A stretch of 64,000 nt of DNA from Metabacillus idriensis (GCF_009674765.1 NZ_WKKF01000001.1:620001-684000); one strand, 5' to 3'. Shown: positions 8,847 through 17,486, numbered from the stretch's first letter. Notes: a model not told the origin generated them from the letters alone. Translations and numbers: made by a program.

Positions 8847-9854
8847 ATGGTTCAGCGAATCAGTTTGGCTCACGGAGAAGGCGGGGAACTGACTCATCAC
8901 CTCATACAAGATGTATTTATTCAATTATTCGGCCATTCAGAGCAAACACAGCTTGATTCTGCTGTTCTTGCCTTTCCCTCGCAAACAATCGCAGTCACAA
9001 CGGATAGCTTCGTAGTAAATCCCCTATTTTTTCCCGGAGGAAACATAGGGAGGTTAGCCGTAACAGGAACAGTTAACGACTTAGCTGTTTCAGGGGCAAT
9101 ACCTCTTTTTATGACAGCGGGTTTTATTATTGAAGAAGGCTTTCCTCTCAATGACTTAAAAAAGATTGTAAAGAGTATGGCAGCAGAAGCTCTAAAAGCC
9201 GGAGTGAAAATTGTTGCAGGCGATACGAAAGTAGTTGAAAAGGGAAGTGCAGATGGTTTATTCATAAATACAGCTGGAATCGGGGAGATACGGGATCATC
9301 GGCTAAAATCTGAAGAAATCCGTGAGGGAGATTGTGTGATCATCAATGGAACCATTGGGGATCACGGGATCTCTATACTCAGTGCACGCCAAGAACTTGG
9401 GTTGTTGACAGACGTGAAAAGTGATTGTACCTCGTTAAACCAGCTTATTCATGAACTCATGAAGGAAATCGACGGCATTCGGATCATGCGGGATCCTACC
9501 CGCGGCGGATTGGCGACAACTCTAGTAGAACTGTGTGAAGACTTTCACTTTACTGTTGAGTTAGATGAAATCGCAGTTCCGATTCGTAAAGATGTTAGAG
9601 GTGCATGTGATATTTTGGGCTTTGATCCTCTTTATCTGGCAAATGAGGGAAAAGTCGTGATAATAGTTGATGAAAATCAGAAGCAAAAAGTACTGACTAT
9701 TTTAAAGAACCATGAAAATGGTCAAAATGCATGTGTGATTGGCCAGGTCACATCCTGTCAGAATCAAGGCGGTAAACTACTCCTGAAAACCCCTATAGGC
9801 ACAACAAGACGCCTGCATCGGCTCGCGGGCATGATTTTACCTAGAATATGTTAG
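8847..9854 (+). CDS. hypE: Hydrogenase maturation protein HypE
   Basis: A 335-residue PurM-like ATPase that dehydrates the thiocarbamate received from HypF to thiocyanate, the cyanide donor. It starts with ISLAHGEGG, keeps GDTKVV and MRDPTRGGL, and ends in the diagnostic PRIC tail, whose terminal Cys carries the carbamoyl group. The ATG at 8847 has a GGAGGAA ribosome site. A longer frame starting at 8736 is out of family range and overlaps hypD. With this gene the HypABCDEF set is complete. Confidence 0.95.
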   Translation: MVQRISLAHGEGGELTHHLIQDVFIQLFGHSEQTQLDSAVLAFPSQTIAVTTDSFVVNPLFFPGGNIGRLAVTGTVNDLAVSGAIPLFMTAGFIIEEGFPLNDLKKIVKSMAAEALKAGVKIVAGDTKVVEKGSADGLFINTAGIGEIRDHRLKSEEIREGDCVIINGTIGDHGISILSARQELGLLTDVKSDCTSLNQLIHELMKEIDGIRIMRDPTRGGLATTLVELCEDFHFTVELDEIAVPIRKDVRGACDILGFDPLYLANEGKVVIIVDENQKQKVLTILKNHENGQNACVIGQVTSCQNQGGKLLLKTPIGTTRRLHRLAGMILPRIC

Positions 9855-9911
9855 GGAAGCTGAATCATATGCATTAGAGAGGATGAAAATGTGCCTTAAG
9901 GAGAGAACATC

Positions 9912-10391
9912 ATGCAAAACACCGAATTGCTCAGAATGCAGCTGAATGACCTTATTGCTCAGGCGCGTTATGACATCTATACCATGTCGAACTTGCGGAA
10001 TCCAACAGCGAATCAGCAACATCTTCAGCGATTATGGAATACACTTTCAATGATTTCCTTCCACAGTAACCAGATGGCAAATCAATGTATGACGAATAAT
10101 CGCTTTCTAATGTCAAATCAGGCACCTTACCCTAATCCATCCATCTCAAAATCACGGCAGCGTACTTTTACAATTGGAGAATTAGCAGTCAATGACGGGA
10201 AAAACGGCAAGCCTGCCTATGTCGCCGTTAATGGCACCGTTTATGATGTCACGAACAACAGAGCATGGGCAGCTGGCACTCACTTTGCTTTAACTGCAGG
10301 TAAAGAATATTCAGCAGAATTTGCCTCTTGTCATGCCGGGCAAGAAGCAATATTAAGCACGCTTCCAGCCGTGGGGAGGTTATCATCATGA
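9912..10391 (+). CDS. Cytochrome b5-like heme-binding domain protein in hydrogenase operon
   Basis: This 159-residue protein has two parts. Residues 1 to about 80 are helical, Gln/Asn-rich and unrecognised. Residues about 85-155 resemble the cytochrome b5-like heme/steroid-binding family: FTIGELAVNDGKNG, PAYVAVNGTVYDV, a GTHF...AGKEY block and a final CHAG..ILSTLPAVG. No signal peptide or membrane segment is visible, so it should be cytoplasmic. A good AAGGAG site precedes it, and it overlaps the small-subunit gene by four bases (ATGA). Its position between hypE and the structural genes suggests an electron-transfer partner or assembly factor; this is inference. Heme binding is not proven, and steroid-type relatives bind other ligands. 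Confidence 0.75.
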   Translation: MQNTELLRMQLNDLIAQARYDIYTMSNLRNPTANQQHLQRLWNTLSMISFHSNQMANQCMTNNRFLMSNQAPYPNPSISKSRQRTFTIGELAVNDGKNGKPAYVAVNGTVYDVTNNRAWAAGTHFALTAGKEYSAEFASCHAGQEAILSTLPAVGRLSS

Positions 10392-11296
10392 AACAGCACA
10401 TATTGCCGCCGGAGCCATTAACGAACGAAGCCATAGCCGCAAGATTAACCAATACAGCAATGAACAGCATCAATAAGGGGCTAATCAAGAAGAAAAATCT
10501 AGTTTATTTAGAGCTGAATGGGTGTTCGGGAAATATCATTTCGTTGCTGAACGGACAAAATCCAGATTTTGAGTATACCTTAAATTCAATGGTTAACCTT
10601 CGCTATAGTAATAGTTTAATGGCATCAGAAGGAGAGCGGGCTGTTGAGAAACTGATGAAGGCTCTGGATGAGGGAGACTATATCCTAGCCGTTGAAGGCG
10701 CTGTTGCTTTAAAAAACAATGGCTTATACAATATCATCGGAAGCTGGCAGGGAAAACCGCTCACCGGTCTACAGGCAGCAACAATGCTTGGAGCGAAGGC
10801 ATCACATATTTTAGCAGTAGGCGCATGCGCCACACACGGGGGAGTCTCTGCTGCTAAACCAAATCCATCTGAATCTGTCGGCCTTCAAACCGTCCTTCCT
10901 GATGAAAAAATGATCAAACTGCCGGGTTGCCCCGTTCATCCAGACTGGTTTTTGGGGACATTAGCTCATCTCCTTTTATACGGCGAACCTGATACAGATA
11001 AGCTAGGTCGTCCGCTGATGTTTTACAGCACGCTTATCCATGACCGCTGCCCAAGACGGCCATTTTTTGACCGCGGTATTTTCGCAGAAAAATTAGGGGA
11101 TAAAACATGTCTTTTTAAGCTCGGATGCAGAGGTCCTGTAACAAGGGTAGATTGTCCAACGAGACAATGGAACGGACACGTGAACTGGCCGATCGGAGAT
11201 AACACGCCATGCATAGGCTGTGCACAGTTTGGGTTTCCGGATGCAATGGCTCCATTCATAAGCTTTGACACGACAAGGGTGGTGGATGATGAGTAA
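10388..11296 (+). CDS. [NiFe]-hydrogenase small subunit, Tat-less, Cys-to-Asn variant
   Basis: A 302-residue electron-transfer subunit. The proximal-cluster motif, normally CxxC, reads LNGCSGN, so Cys46 is kept but Asn49 replaces the second Cys. The other two proximal ligands (Cys147 in GACATHGG, Cys181 in PGCPVHPDW) are present. The distal ligands (IHDRCPRR, then CLFKLGC) and the medial ones (VDCPTRQW, PCIGC) are all there. No Tat signal and no C-terminal anchor exist, unlike classical group 1 uptake enzymes; about 37 helical residues precede the first Cys. It overlaps the b5-like gene upstream and the large subunit downstream. A cytoplasmic, soluble enzyme is inferred. Confidence 0.9.
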   Translation: MKQHILPPEPLTNEAIAARLTNTAMNSINKGLIKKKNLVYLELNGCSGNIISLLNGQNPDFEYTLNSMVNLRYSNSLMASEGERAVEKLMKALDEGDYILAVEGAVALKNNGLYNIIGSWQGKPLTGLQAATMLGAKASHILAVGACATHGGVSAAKPNPSESVGLQTVLPDEKMIKLPGCPVHPDWFLGTLAHLLLYGEPDTDKLGRPLMFYSTLIHDRCPRRPFFDRGIFAEKLGDKTCLFKLGCRGPVTRVDCPTRQWNGHVNWPIGDNTPCIGCAQFGFPDAMAPFISFDTTRVVDDE

Positions 11297-12695
11297 AAGA
11301 ATTGTTATTAATCCTTTGACGCGAATAAGCGGTTTTATGGAAATTGATGTTCTCGTGGAAAATAATAAAGTGGCAGATGCCAAAACAAAAGGGAATTTAT
11401 TTCGGGGATTTGAGCAAATGTTAGTAGGGAGAAATCCGTTTGATGCAGTTTATTTCACACAGCGAATATGCGGAATTTGCTCAGCAGCACATTCGATGGC
11501 CTCATCATTGGCATTAGAAGATGCACTAAACATAGAACCGATGGAACAAGGAAGGTATCTTAGAGATATCATTCATTGCTGTGAGTTTCTGCAGAATCAC
11601 ATTCGCCATTTTTATCAATATACGGTTCCGGATTATGTGAAAATTGAACAAAATTCTCTTTTTCTATCAGACCATGGCGATTTTAGACTGCCCAAAGCAA
11701 TAAATGACAGGATTTCAAACCATTACTTCGATTCACTTGCGATAAGCCGGTCAGCACATCAAATGCTGGCGGTATTAGGGGGGAAGGCTCCACATAATCA
11801 TGGCGTATTTATTGGAGGTATTACGGCGCAGGCAACAGCAGAAAAAGTCGTTCATATTGACTCCATTCTTGAGGAGATCATCTTATTTATAGATGAAAAA
11901 ATGATACCTGATGTATATGAGATTGCCAGGTATTATCCGGAGTACTTCCGATTAGGCGGTGGATACGGCAATCTTTTGACCTATGGTGCCTTTAATGATT
12001 ATAAAGAGCTGGGAACGTTATATGTCAATCCTCTGGTATCTGTTCTCGGTACTGTAGAAGCTTTTAATGAGAACAAAATCACGGAAAAAATTGATTACTC
12101 CTATTACACAGCAAAAGAAAGCACATACGGGCCTGATGCAGAGGTGCCTGAGCCTGACATGGATAAAGAGAAAGCATACTCCTGGGTAAAAGCGCCAAGG
12201 TACAATAATCTTCCCTTTGAAGTTGGCCCGCTGGCGAGATTAATCTTAAGCGGTTCATACAGCAATGGAATATCAGCCATGGACCGGACAATTGCCAGGG
12301 CACTTGAAGCGAAAAAAATAACAGAAATTATGAAAATATTATTAAAAAAGCTTATCCCGGATGTAGATGTTCAAAAAAAATATGAGCTTCCGCAAACTGC
12401 ATCAGGAAAAGGGCTTGTCGATACAACAAGAGGCGCTTTAGGGCATTGGCTTAAAATAGATGATAAAAAATTATCATACTATCAAATTATCACCCCATCA
12501 ACATGGGATTTTTCCACCAGAGATGAAAAGGGGTACAGAGGCGTTGCAGAAGAAGCGTTAATCGGCACACCAATTGAGAATCTTGATAATCCAGCTGAGA
12601 TTGGAAGAATCCTTCGTTCCTTTGATCCATGTATGTCTTGTGCGACACATGTATACATTCCTGGAAAACAAGTTAAAACCATTAAGGTGTTTTAA
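11289..12695 (+). CDS. [NiFe]-hydrogenase large (catalytic) subunit
   Basis: A 468-residue catalytic subunit. Both nickel-binding pairs are intact: RICGIC (Cys61, Cys64) with the following H, and DPCMSCATH (Cys448, Cys451) near the C-terminus. The last 14 residues after His454 are the peptide expected to be removed by the maturation protease after nickel insertion. The N-terminal signature reads PLTRISG rather than the usual TRIEGH. The start could be 11286 or 11289 (tandem ATG) and overlaps the small subunit by 8-11 bases. It ends in TAATG, shared with the protease gene. The precise hydrogenase subgroup is not assigned here. Confidence 0.93.
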   Translation: MSKRIVINPLTRISGFMEIDVLVENNKVADAKTKGNLFRGFEQMLVGRNPFDAVYFTQRICGICSAAHSMASSLALEDALNIEPMEQGRYLRDIIHCCEFLQNHIRHFYQYTVPDYVKIEQNSLFLSDHGDFRLPKAINDRISNHYFDSLAISRSAHQMLAVLGGKAPHNHGVFIGGITAQATAEKVVHIDSILEEIILFIDEKMIPDVYEIARYYPEYFRLGGGYGNLLTYGAFNDYKELGTLYVNPLVSVLGTVEAFNENKITEKIDYSYYTAKESTYGPDAEVPEPDMDKEKAYSWVKAPRYNNLPFEVGPLARLILSGSYSNGISAMDRTIARALEAKKITEIMKILLKKLIPDVDVQKKYELPQTASGKGLVDTTRGALGHWLKIDDKKLSYYQIITPSTWDFSTRDEKGYRGVAEEALIGTPIENLDNPAEIGRILRSFDPCMSCATHVYIPGKQVKTIKVF

Positions 12696-13159
12696 TGGAA
12701 AAAATCATCGTATTGGGGATTGGAAATCAATTAATGATGGACGATGGAGCTGGAATCTATCTTACAGAAGAGCTGTCGAAGCTTGATCATGATCCAAGCA
12801 TCGATTATAGAATAGGTGAATCAGATATTGATTATTGTATCGAAGTGATTGACGGAGCATCGTTTGTGATAATTCTCGATGCTGTATCCTCCGGCAAACA
12901 AGCCGGACAATTATCAATCTATCCTCTGGCAGCATTACATGAACACAGGACACTTGATATCTCTCCGCACAACCTTCATTTATTTGAAGTGCTGTATCAG
13001 CAAAGAAAAACGATAAAGGGATTTCTAATAGGTGTGGAACCTTATCAAATTGATTTTCATATAGGTCTGAGCGACATGCTTACAGAAAAATGGGATGAGA
13101 TTTTAGAGGAGACAAGGAAGGCGATCCGGGAATTAATAAAGGAAAAAGAGGAAGTGTAA
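12695..13159 (+). CDS. Hydrogenase maturation protease (HupD/HyaD family)
   Basis: A 154-residue endopeptidase that trims the C-terminal peptide of the large subunit once nickel is in place. The N-terminal GIGNQLMMDDGAG block is the family signature, with Asp where many members have Glu as nickel ligand. VIDGASFVIILDAV and the SPHNLH block carry the other expected ligand residues. Translation is coupled to the large subunit by TAATG. It is the last gene of the island: cutC-like sequence resumes a few bases after its stop, which marks the island's right boundary sharply. Confidence 0.9.
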   Translation: MEKIIVLGIGNQLMMDDGAGIYLTEELSKLDHDPSIDYRIGESDIDYCIEVIDGASFVIILDAVSSGKQAGQLSIYPLAALHEHRTLDISPHNLHLFEVLYQQRKTIKGFLIGVEPYQIDFHIGLSDMLTEKWDEILEETRKAIRELIKEKEEV

Positions 13160-13603
13160 AACGTCACTGGATTAATGGAAGGCGGGCTTACGCCTAGCTA
13201 TGGATTAATTAGAAGTGTCTGCAGCGGATTAACGATTCCGGTGAATGTGATGATTCGCGCATCAAATATTACCTTTCACCGCGTGTTTGACGAGGTCGAT
13301 TATCAGGTCACTGCTTTAGGTGTTCTTCAAAAGTACCCTGCCATATCTAGAGTACTCACATCAGGCAGCAAAGATAAAGCTACAGAAGCAATAGAAGAGC
13401 TGAGTCAGCTAGCAGATCTATCAGCCGGAACGGGTCTTTCAATTATGGCAGGATCAGGGTTAACCCCTCAAAACTTATCTGCATTCTTAGAAAAAGTGAA
13501 CGTGAGAGAAGTTCACTTTGGTTCGGGAATCCGTTTTGAATCGAATTATAGTATCCCTATCGATCCCCTTCAGATCAAAGCGATCAGAAAAATCGCAGAA
13601 TAG
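13160..13603 (+). pseudogene. cutC: cutC remnant B (5' truncated, internal deletion)
   Basis: Recognisable CutC sequence begins right after the hydrogenase protease stop (VTGLMEGGLTPSYGLI). It jumps from VMIR directly to NITFHRVFDE, so roughly 60 middle residues are missing, and then continues to a normal C-terminus. The first ATG in frame is at 13175, but nothing suggests a working start. The deleted part is just what remnant A still has, and the part lost by A is partly kept here. The 3' half is the direct repeat shared with 3627-3956. Non-functional by inference. Confidence 0.85.
13266..13595 (+). repeat. Direct repeat (cutC 3' half), right copy
   Basis: Gap-free partner of 3627-3956, about 90 percent identical by eye and in the same orientation. 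It flanks the hydrogenase island on its right side. Confidence 0.85.
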
Positions 13604-13613
13604 AACTGTATTT

Positions 13614-13649
13614 AAAAAAGCTGCAAGCATTAATGCCTGCAGCTTTTTT
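13614..13649 (+). terminator. Terminator, probably bidirectional
   Basis: GCTGCA...TGCAGC hairpin with A residues before and T residues after it. It lies between cutC remnant B and the convergent secreted-protein gene and may serve both. Confidence 0.7.
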
Positions 13650-13686
13650 GTTCGTTTATAATATCTTTTTCATTAGAGCTAGCTTG

Positions 13687-14307
13687 TTACTTAATTTCAA
13701 TTGCAGAAGCCTTGTTGTTCCAATCCGAAGCCATATTAGCGGTTTTGCCATACCAATCGGAATGTCTAAAAAGCACTCCTCTGCCGTAGCCTTGAGATGA
13801 AGTATGCTCCCACAGAGTCGTTGAATAACTTGAAGAAGGTGAAGCTGTGCTTAAGGAGGAAATTCTGTCATTCCAGCTAGAAGGCAGATTTTTAAAGCCG
13901 TCTCTCCAATAAATATACGCGCCGCCTTTATTTTTATAATCATAGAAATCGGTACAGCATGGTCCGGTGCCCATGATCCCGGCTTTGTTTTCAAGTCGCT
14001 GTTTATCTTTTTCGATAAAGGCCTCCAAGGTTTCCCTGCTTGTAAATCCATACGCCAGCCAATCGCCATTTTTATTCTGTTTAGGCAAAACCATGGTGAT
14101 TTTTATGTCTTCATTTGCGGTTTTGTCATTCATTTCTGCGGAGTTCACATCTTTTCCATCAACGTTTAAATAGTGGAACGATTTAATCATATAATCATTC
14201 GTCTGTGTGTTTCCGGCCGCAGCAGTCACATTAGAAAAGGAGAAAATGGACAATAAACAAAGAGAAACAGCTAAGACAAGACTGTAAATCTTTTTCAATT
14301 TAACCAC
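13687..14307 (-). CDS. Secreted beta/gamma-crystallin-like protein
   Basis: A 206-residue protein with a clear Sec signal peptide: two Lys, a hydrophobic core and a likely cleavage after VTAAA near residue 31. The C-terminal half contains FYDYKNKGGAYIYWRDG followed by SWNDRISSL, the pattern of beta/gamma-crystallin or peptidase-inhibitor I36 domains, which are small, Ca-binding extracellular Greek-key folds. A second weaker repeat (LFRHSDWYG...DWNNKASAI) follows, as expected for a two-motif domain. CC occurs near residue 117. Streptomyces relatives inhibit metalloproteases, but the function here is open. It stands alone, convergent to cutC remnant B. Confidence 0.7.
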   Translation of the reverse strand: MVKLKKIYSLVLAVSLCLLSIFSFSNVTAAAGNTQTNDYMIKSFHYLNVDGKDVNSAEMNDKTANEDIKITMVLPKQNKNGDWLAYGFTSRETLEAFIEKDKQRLENKAGIMGTGPCCTDFYDYKNKGGAYIYWRDGFKNLPSSWNDRISSLSTASPSSSYSTTLWEHTSSQGYGRGVLFRHSDWYGKTANMASDWNNKASAIEIK

Positions 14308-14731
14308 TCCCTATTCATAAATTTAATACAATTTAAATATAATAGATCCCTATTTTTTCTTGAAGATTCAAAATAATCATTTTATTCATAGACTATATTA
14401 CCAATTTTTTACATGGAATAATATTATAAGCCAGCTGAAAAAATAGGGAAACAATCAAAAACCCCGGTATAAGCGAACTCTATTCTAATCAATCTCTATA
14501 TTTTTTAGTCTAAAGTAGGACAATATGATATTCTGCCAAAATTTTCATTCTCAACAAACCGTTGGTAATGTCTCACTCGGAATAAAAAAATCTAAAATTA
14601 ATAGTCTTACAGTAAAAAGATACTACATAAAACAGTTCTTCTACATAAGGGCCAGATTGTGGAGGAAAGTGAACAATACCAATATTAGTTTATTTAGAAT
14701 GCAATCGAGATAGTAAAGGTTTACCTTAATC
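14308..14731. other. Intergenic, no gene recognised
   Basis: A 424-base AT-rich stretch. It should contain the promoter of the leftward secreted-protein gene near 14330-14400. A 62-codon plus-strand frame at 14525-14713 has no ribosome site and no family resemblance and was not accepted. Confidence 0.5.
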
Positions 14732-14933
14732 GATTGGGTAGGTTACTTGAAGAAGGTTACATCGGGCGGGGGAACGTATGCAGCGCTAATGAAAAATGCA
14801 GTGGCTTTCGGTGCGCTTTTCCCTGGAAAGGTAGATAGCTCTCACCAAATTGATGAATTTATAGAAATCGATGAATTTAATTAAAGCGACAGCCATCTAT
14901 GCCAAAGCATTATATCAATTAAGCCACTTATAA
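14732..14933 (+). pseudogene. pepV (M20 dipeptidase) C-terminal remnant
   Basis: The translated text TSGGGTYAALMKNAVAFGAL, followed by FPG and then QIDEFIEID, closely resembles the C-terminal end of M20-family PepV dipeptidases (GGGTYA, GVAFG, LFPG, NEYIEID). After that the frame is broken by one base near 14880, and the remaining ATAIYAKALYQLSHL resumes in another frame before a stop at 14931. The rest of the gene is absent. It is a decayed fragment without function. Family assignment is by motif recall only. Confidence 0.6.
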
Positions 14934-14986
14934 AATTAAAGGTGAGGTATGCGGTTTAGTCAACAGGCAACCTGAAAAATAAAATG

Positions 14987-15035
14987 TACCCTATAGAGTA
15001 GACTCTTAGAAAAAGGTCTGCCCTATAGGGTACTT
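14987..15035. terminator. Long imperfect hairpin
   Basis: GTACCCTATAGAGTAGAC and GTCTGCCCTATAGGGTAC form an 18-base imperfect inverted repeat around a 13-base loop, followed by TTTATTT. It may be the old pepV terminator or a small palindromic repeat. Confidence 0.5.
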
Positions 15036-15414
15036 TATTTGTCATGATGAAGGAATAAAAACTGGATGAGTCGAATAAATCATAGTGATGTTGGTTTTTC
15101 TGTATTTTCAAAATAAATGATTGGAGTAGTTTTTTTCGTTATATGGCCGACAGTCGAAAATGAAAGTTATTTTATGCGTATGAATGGCTTTTTTGAAATT
15201 GATTGAGGATTATTGTTATCGTCACCCGGAAATTTCGGATTATCCTGCCATGTTGGAGAGGATTAGAAGCTGGAGAGAAAGGTATGTCCAATATGGAAGG
15301 GACCACTTGGTTTTGGTTTTTACCTTTTTAGGTCCGATTAATTTATACTATAGTCGGATTTTTTCTTGTCTTTTAACTTTGAAAAATACACTAAACAGTG
15401 AGGAGATTGGTTTT

Positions 15415-15909
15415 ATGCAAGTTGTAGCCAACATGTTTTTAGAACAACTCGACATGCATTACAATGAGAATGAGTGGTTTGCATCCATGGATCAGGCGCT
15501 TCATGGAGTCATCGCAGCTGAGGCAGCATGGACAAGTCCGGGCAGCAATTCAATTTGGCAGATTGTCAACCACTTGATATTTTGGAATGAAGACGTGATC
15601 CATCGAATTAAGGGCACAGAGAATCCGCATAAGCCAGAAACCAATGAAGAAACCTTTGGGAAACCGTGGGATCCAGAAGACGAAATTGGGTGGACCCAGA
15701 CAGTGCAGCGCCTTAATGAAGTCATGAATAAATTAAAAACGGTCATTGCAGACCTGGACGACGAAAAGTTAAAAGCTCCGTATGCAGCTAACAGGTACTC
15801 TATTGAGCGTTTACTCAGCAATGTCATGATGCACGATACATATCATCTCGGTCAAATTGTTCTATTGCGAAAGCTGCAATCCTCTTGGGGTGGCGTTGAT
15901 TGGTCCTAA
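15415..15909 (+). CDS. DinB-family protein
   Basis: A 164-residue DinB/DUF664-like four-helix protein. Conserved features are the N-terminal LDMHYNEN, the metal-ligand His in WQIVNHLIFW, and the C-terminal pair MHDTYHLGQIVLLR. Together these make the three-His metal site typical of the fold. Members are often thiol-dependent transferases or metal-dependent hydrolases, induced by damage in B. subtilis. ATG 15415 is chosen because AGGAG lies nine bases upstream and the homology starts there. An in-frame extension back to 15184 has no ribosome site and resembles no DinB protein. A terminator follows at 16084. Confidence 0.8.
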   Translation: MQVVANMFLEQLDMHYNENEWFASMDQALHGVIAAEAAWTSPGSNSIWQIVNHLIFWNEDVIHRIKGTENPHKPETNEETFGKPWDPEDEIGWTQTVQRLNEVMNKLKTVIADLDDEKLKAPYAANRYSIERLLSNVMMHDTYHLGQIVLLRKLQSSWGGVDWS

Positions 15910-16083
15910 AGCACCATAATTCAGCGACCTTCCTCGTCCAGCCGTAAAATCAGTATTGACGGTGTGAAGCCCTTTTCATTCTTTCTGGTGAAGCGGTTGA
16001 TTTTATGGCTAAACGGGTGTGTTAGTCAAATAAATTAGAACTATTGCAGAGCGATCTTTCTCATATTTCATTGTTCAACAGTC

Positions 16084-16116
16084 GGGCGCTTTTCTTAAAT
16101 AAGAAGGCGTCTTTTT
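16084..16116 (+). terminator. Terminator downstream of dinB-like gene
   Basis: GCGCTTTTCTT-AAAT-AAGAAGGCGT stem followed by five T residues, about 175 bases past the stop codon. Confidence 0.65.
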
Positions 16117-16215
16117 GCATGTACAACACATTTAGGGATTGAGTTTAATGAGGTGTAAAAAAAGATTGTGAAGTCCTGTACTTAAAGTAAAGGGGCTTTA
16201 ATGGAATAACCTAAC

Positions 16216-16244
16216 AACTCAGATCAATAAAGAACTGAGTTTTA
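16216..16244. terminator. Hairpin AACTCAG/CTGAGTT
   Basis: A seven-base stem followed by TTATT. A further GCACCGCT-AAAA-GCGGTGC stem follows at about 16257-16275, in front of the end of the leftward LacI gene. One of the two probably terminates that gene. The remainder of 15910-16367 shows no gene. Confidence 0.5.
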
Positions 16245-16367
16245 TTAAGCAAAAAAGCACCGCTAAAAGCGGTGCGAATTAGCGTGCTAATTCTAATGCT
16301 ATTCACGGTGCTAAATACCGTGTATTTTCAGGTTTTCCTTCCCAAAACGGAACCCCTTAATATTTGA

Positions 16368-17363
16368 TCAGAGGTGTTTTTGCAGAGATTTTGTTGATTT
16401 TCTAAGTGCCAGCTTCGGCTCCATCAGCTGAGTAAGATTGATAGAATCTGGGTGTTCAATTAGAGAAAGTAATGATGTGACCATTTTCTCAGCTAATTGT
16501 TCGATCGGGACACCAACACTTGTAAGCTCTGTTTCAAGGCTTGCCATCTGCGGAATATTATCATAGGAGATAACAGAAAGGTCTTCAGGAATTCTGATTT
16601 TGAGTTCTTTGGCAGCACGCAGAACCCCGACGCTGATATCATAGCTTCCGCTGATCAGGGCTGTTGGCTTGCTTGTTTTAAGCAATTCTTTTGCTGCAAG
16701 ATACCCATCATACCAGCTCAGTCCTTTAGTATTGCCGATGCTATTTTCATGAACAGTCAGACCGGCATTTTCCATAGCTTCATAGAACCCATTCAGCTTC
16801 TCAGTTTGCCGCTTATCTCCGGGAGTGGCATCCCCAATATAGGAAAGACTCGTATGTCCCAATTCTATCAAGTGGCTGACTGCCAGGTGAATGGCTTTTT
16901 TATGATTTACGTCAATGATCGGGTAAACATGATCCCCTGATACACCGTATGAAAGGATCGGGATAGAAGAGAAGACATCTGAATGGAGCATGGTTTCTCT
17001 GCCTTCTTCAAAAATCATGACACCGTCCACTTGGAATCCTTTGAACATCCCAATGGCCTTATCTGCTTCATCCACTGAGAGAATCATAAAATAATTTTCA
17101 GCTGTTACAAGTTCATTTATCTTTGAAACAAGGGCTGTTAGAGCAATCCGGTCAATTGCAGGCCACACAAGTCCAATCGTTCTGCTTTTTTTAGAGACAA
17201 GGTTTTTAGCGGCAAAGTTAGGCGTATATCCGAGCATACTTGCTGTTTCAAGGACTTTTTTCTTCGTTTCAGGCTTAACAAGCGGGCTGTTATTAAGCGC
17301 CTTTGAGACAGTTGAATAACTGACTCCAGACTCCCTTGCGATATCTTTAATCGTCACACTCAT
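16368..17363 (-). CDS. LacI-family repressor of the uronate locus
   Basis: A 331-residue LacI/GalR-type repressor. The N-terminal DNA-binding headpiece is clear (TIKDIARESGVSYSTVSKAL, residues 4-23, and the hinge helix NFAAKNLV near 52-59). A periplasmic-binding-protein-like sensor domain follows. It is divergent from the TRAP-uronate operon. Three near-identical 14-bp palindromes centred on AACGTT lie between them, the standard operator shape for this family. It probably represses the operon until a uronate or its metabolite binds. KdgR/ExuR-type regulators of bacilli have this role. The effector is inferred from the neighbouring enzymes. Confidence 0.9.
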   Translation of the reverse strand: MSVTIKDIARESGVSYSTVSKALNNSPLVKPETKKKVLETASMLGYTPNFAAKNLVSKKSRTIGLVWPAIDRIALTALVSKINELVTAENYFMILSVDEADKAIGMFKGFQVDGVMIFEEGRETMLHSDVFSSIPILSYGVSGDHVYPIIDVNHKKAIHLAVSHLIELGHTSLSYIGDATPGDKRQTEKLNGFYEAMENAGLTVHENSIGNTKGLSWYDGYLAAKELLKTSKPTALISGSYDISVGVLRAAKELKIRIPEDLSVISYDNIPQMASLETELTSVGVPIEQLAEKMVTSLLSLIEHPDSINLTQLMEPKLALRKSTKSLQKHL

Positions 17364-17421
17364 TTTAAATCCTCCAAAAGGAATTGTTGAAAATTTTCGG
17401 AATACATATTATACTGAAAAA

Positions 17422-17435
17422 TAACAACGTTGTTA
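17422..17435. promoter_or_regulatory. LacI operator O1
   Basis: TAACAACGTTGTTA, a perfect 14-bp palindrome 59 bases upstream of the LacI start. Identical to O3 at 17516 and one base different from O2 at 17487. Confidence 0.8.
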
Positions 17436-17486
17436 CTTGTAGTATAGTATAAAAAGCTGAAGAATAACATGCTTTTTGATGAAAAA

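Noticed and set aside
15184-15414. N-terminal extension of the DinB-like protein
   Set aside because: No ribosome site; does not resemble DinB. The ATG at 15415 has AGGAG at correct spacing. The extension may be a fragment of another gene.
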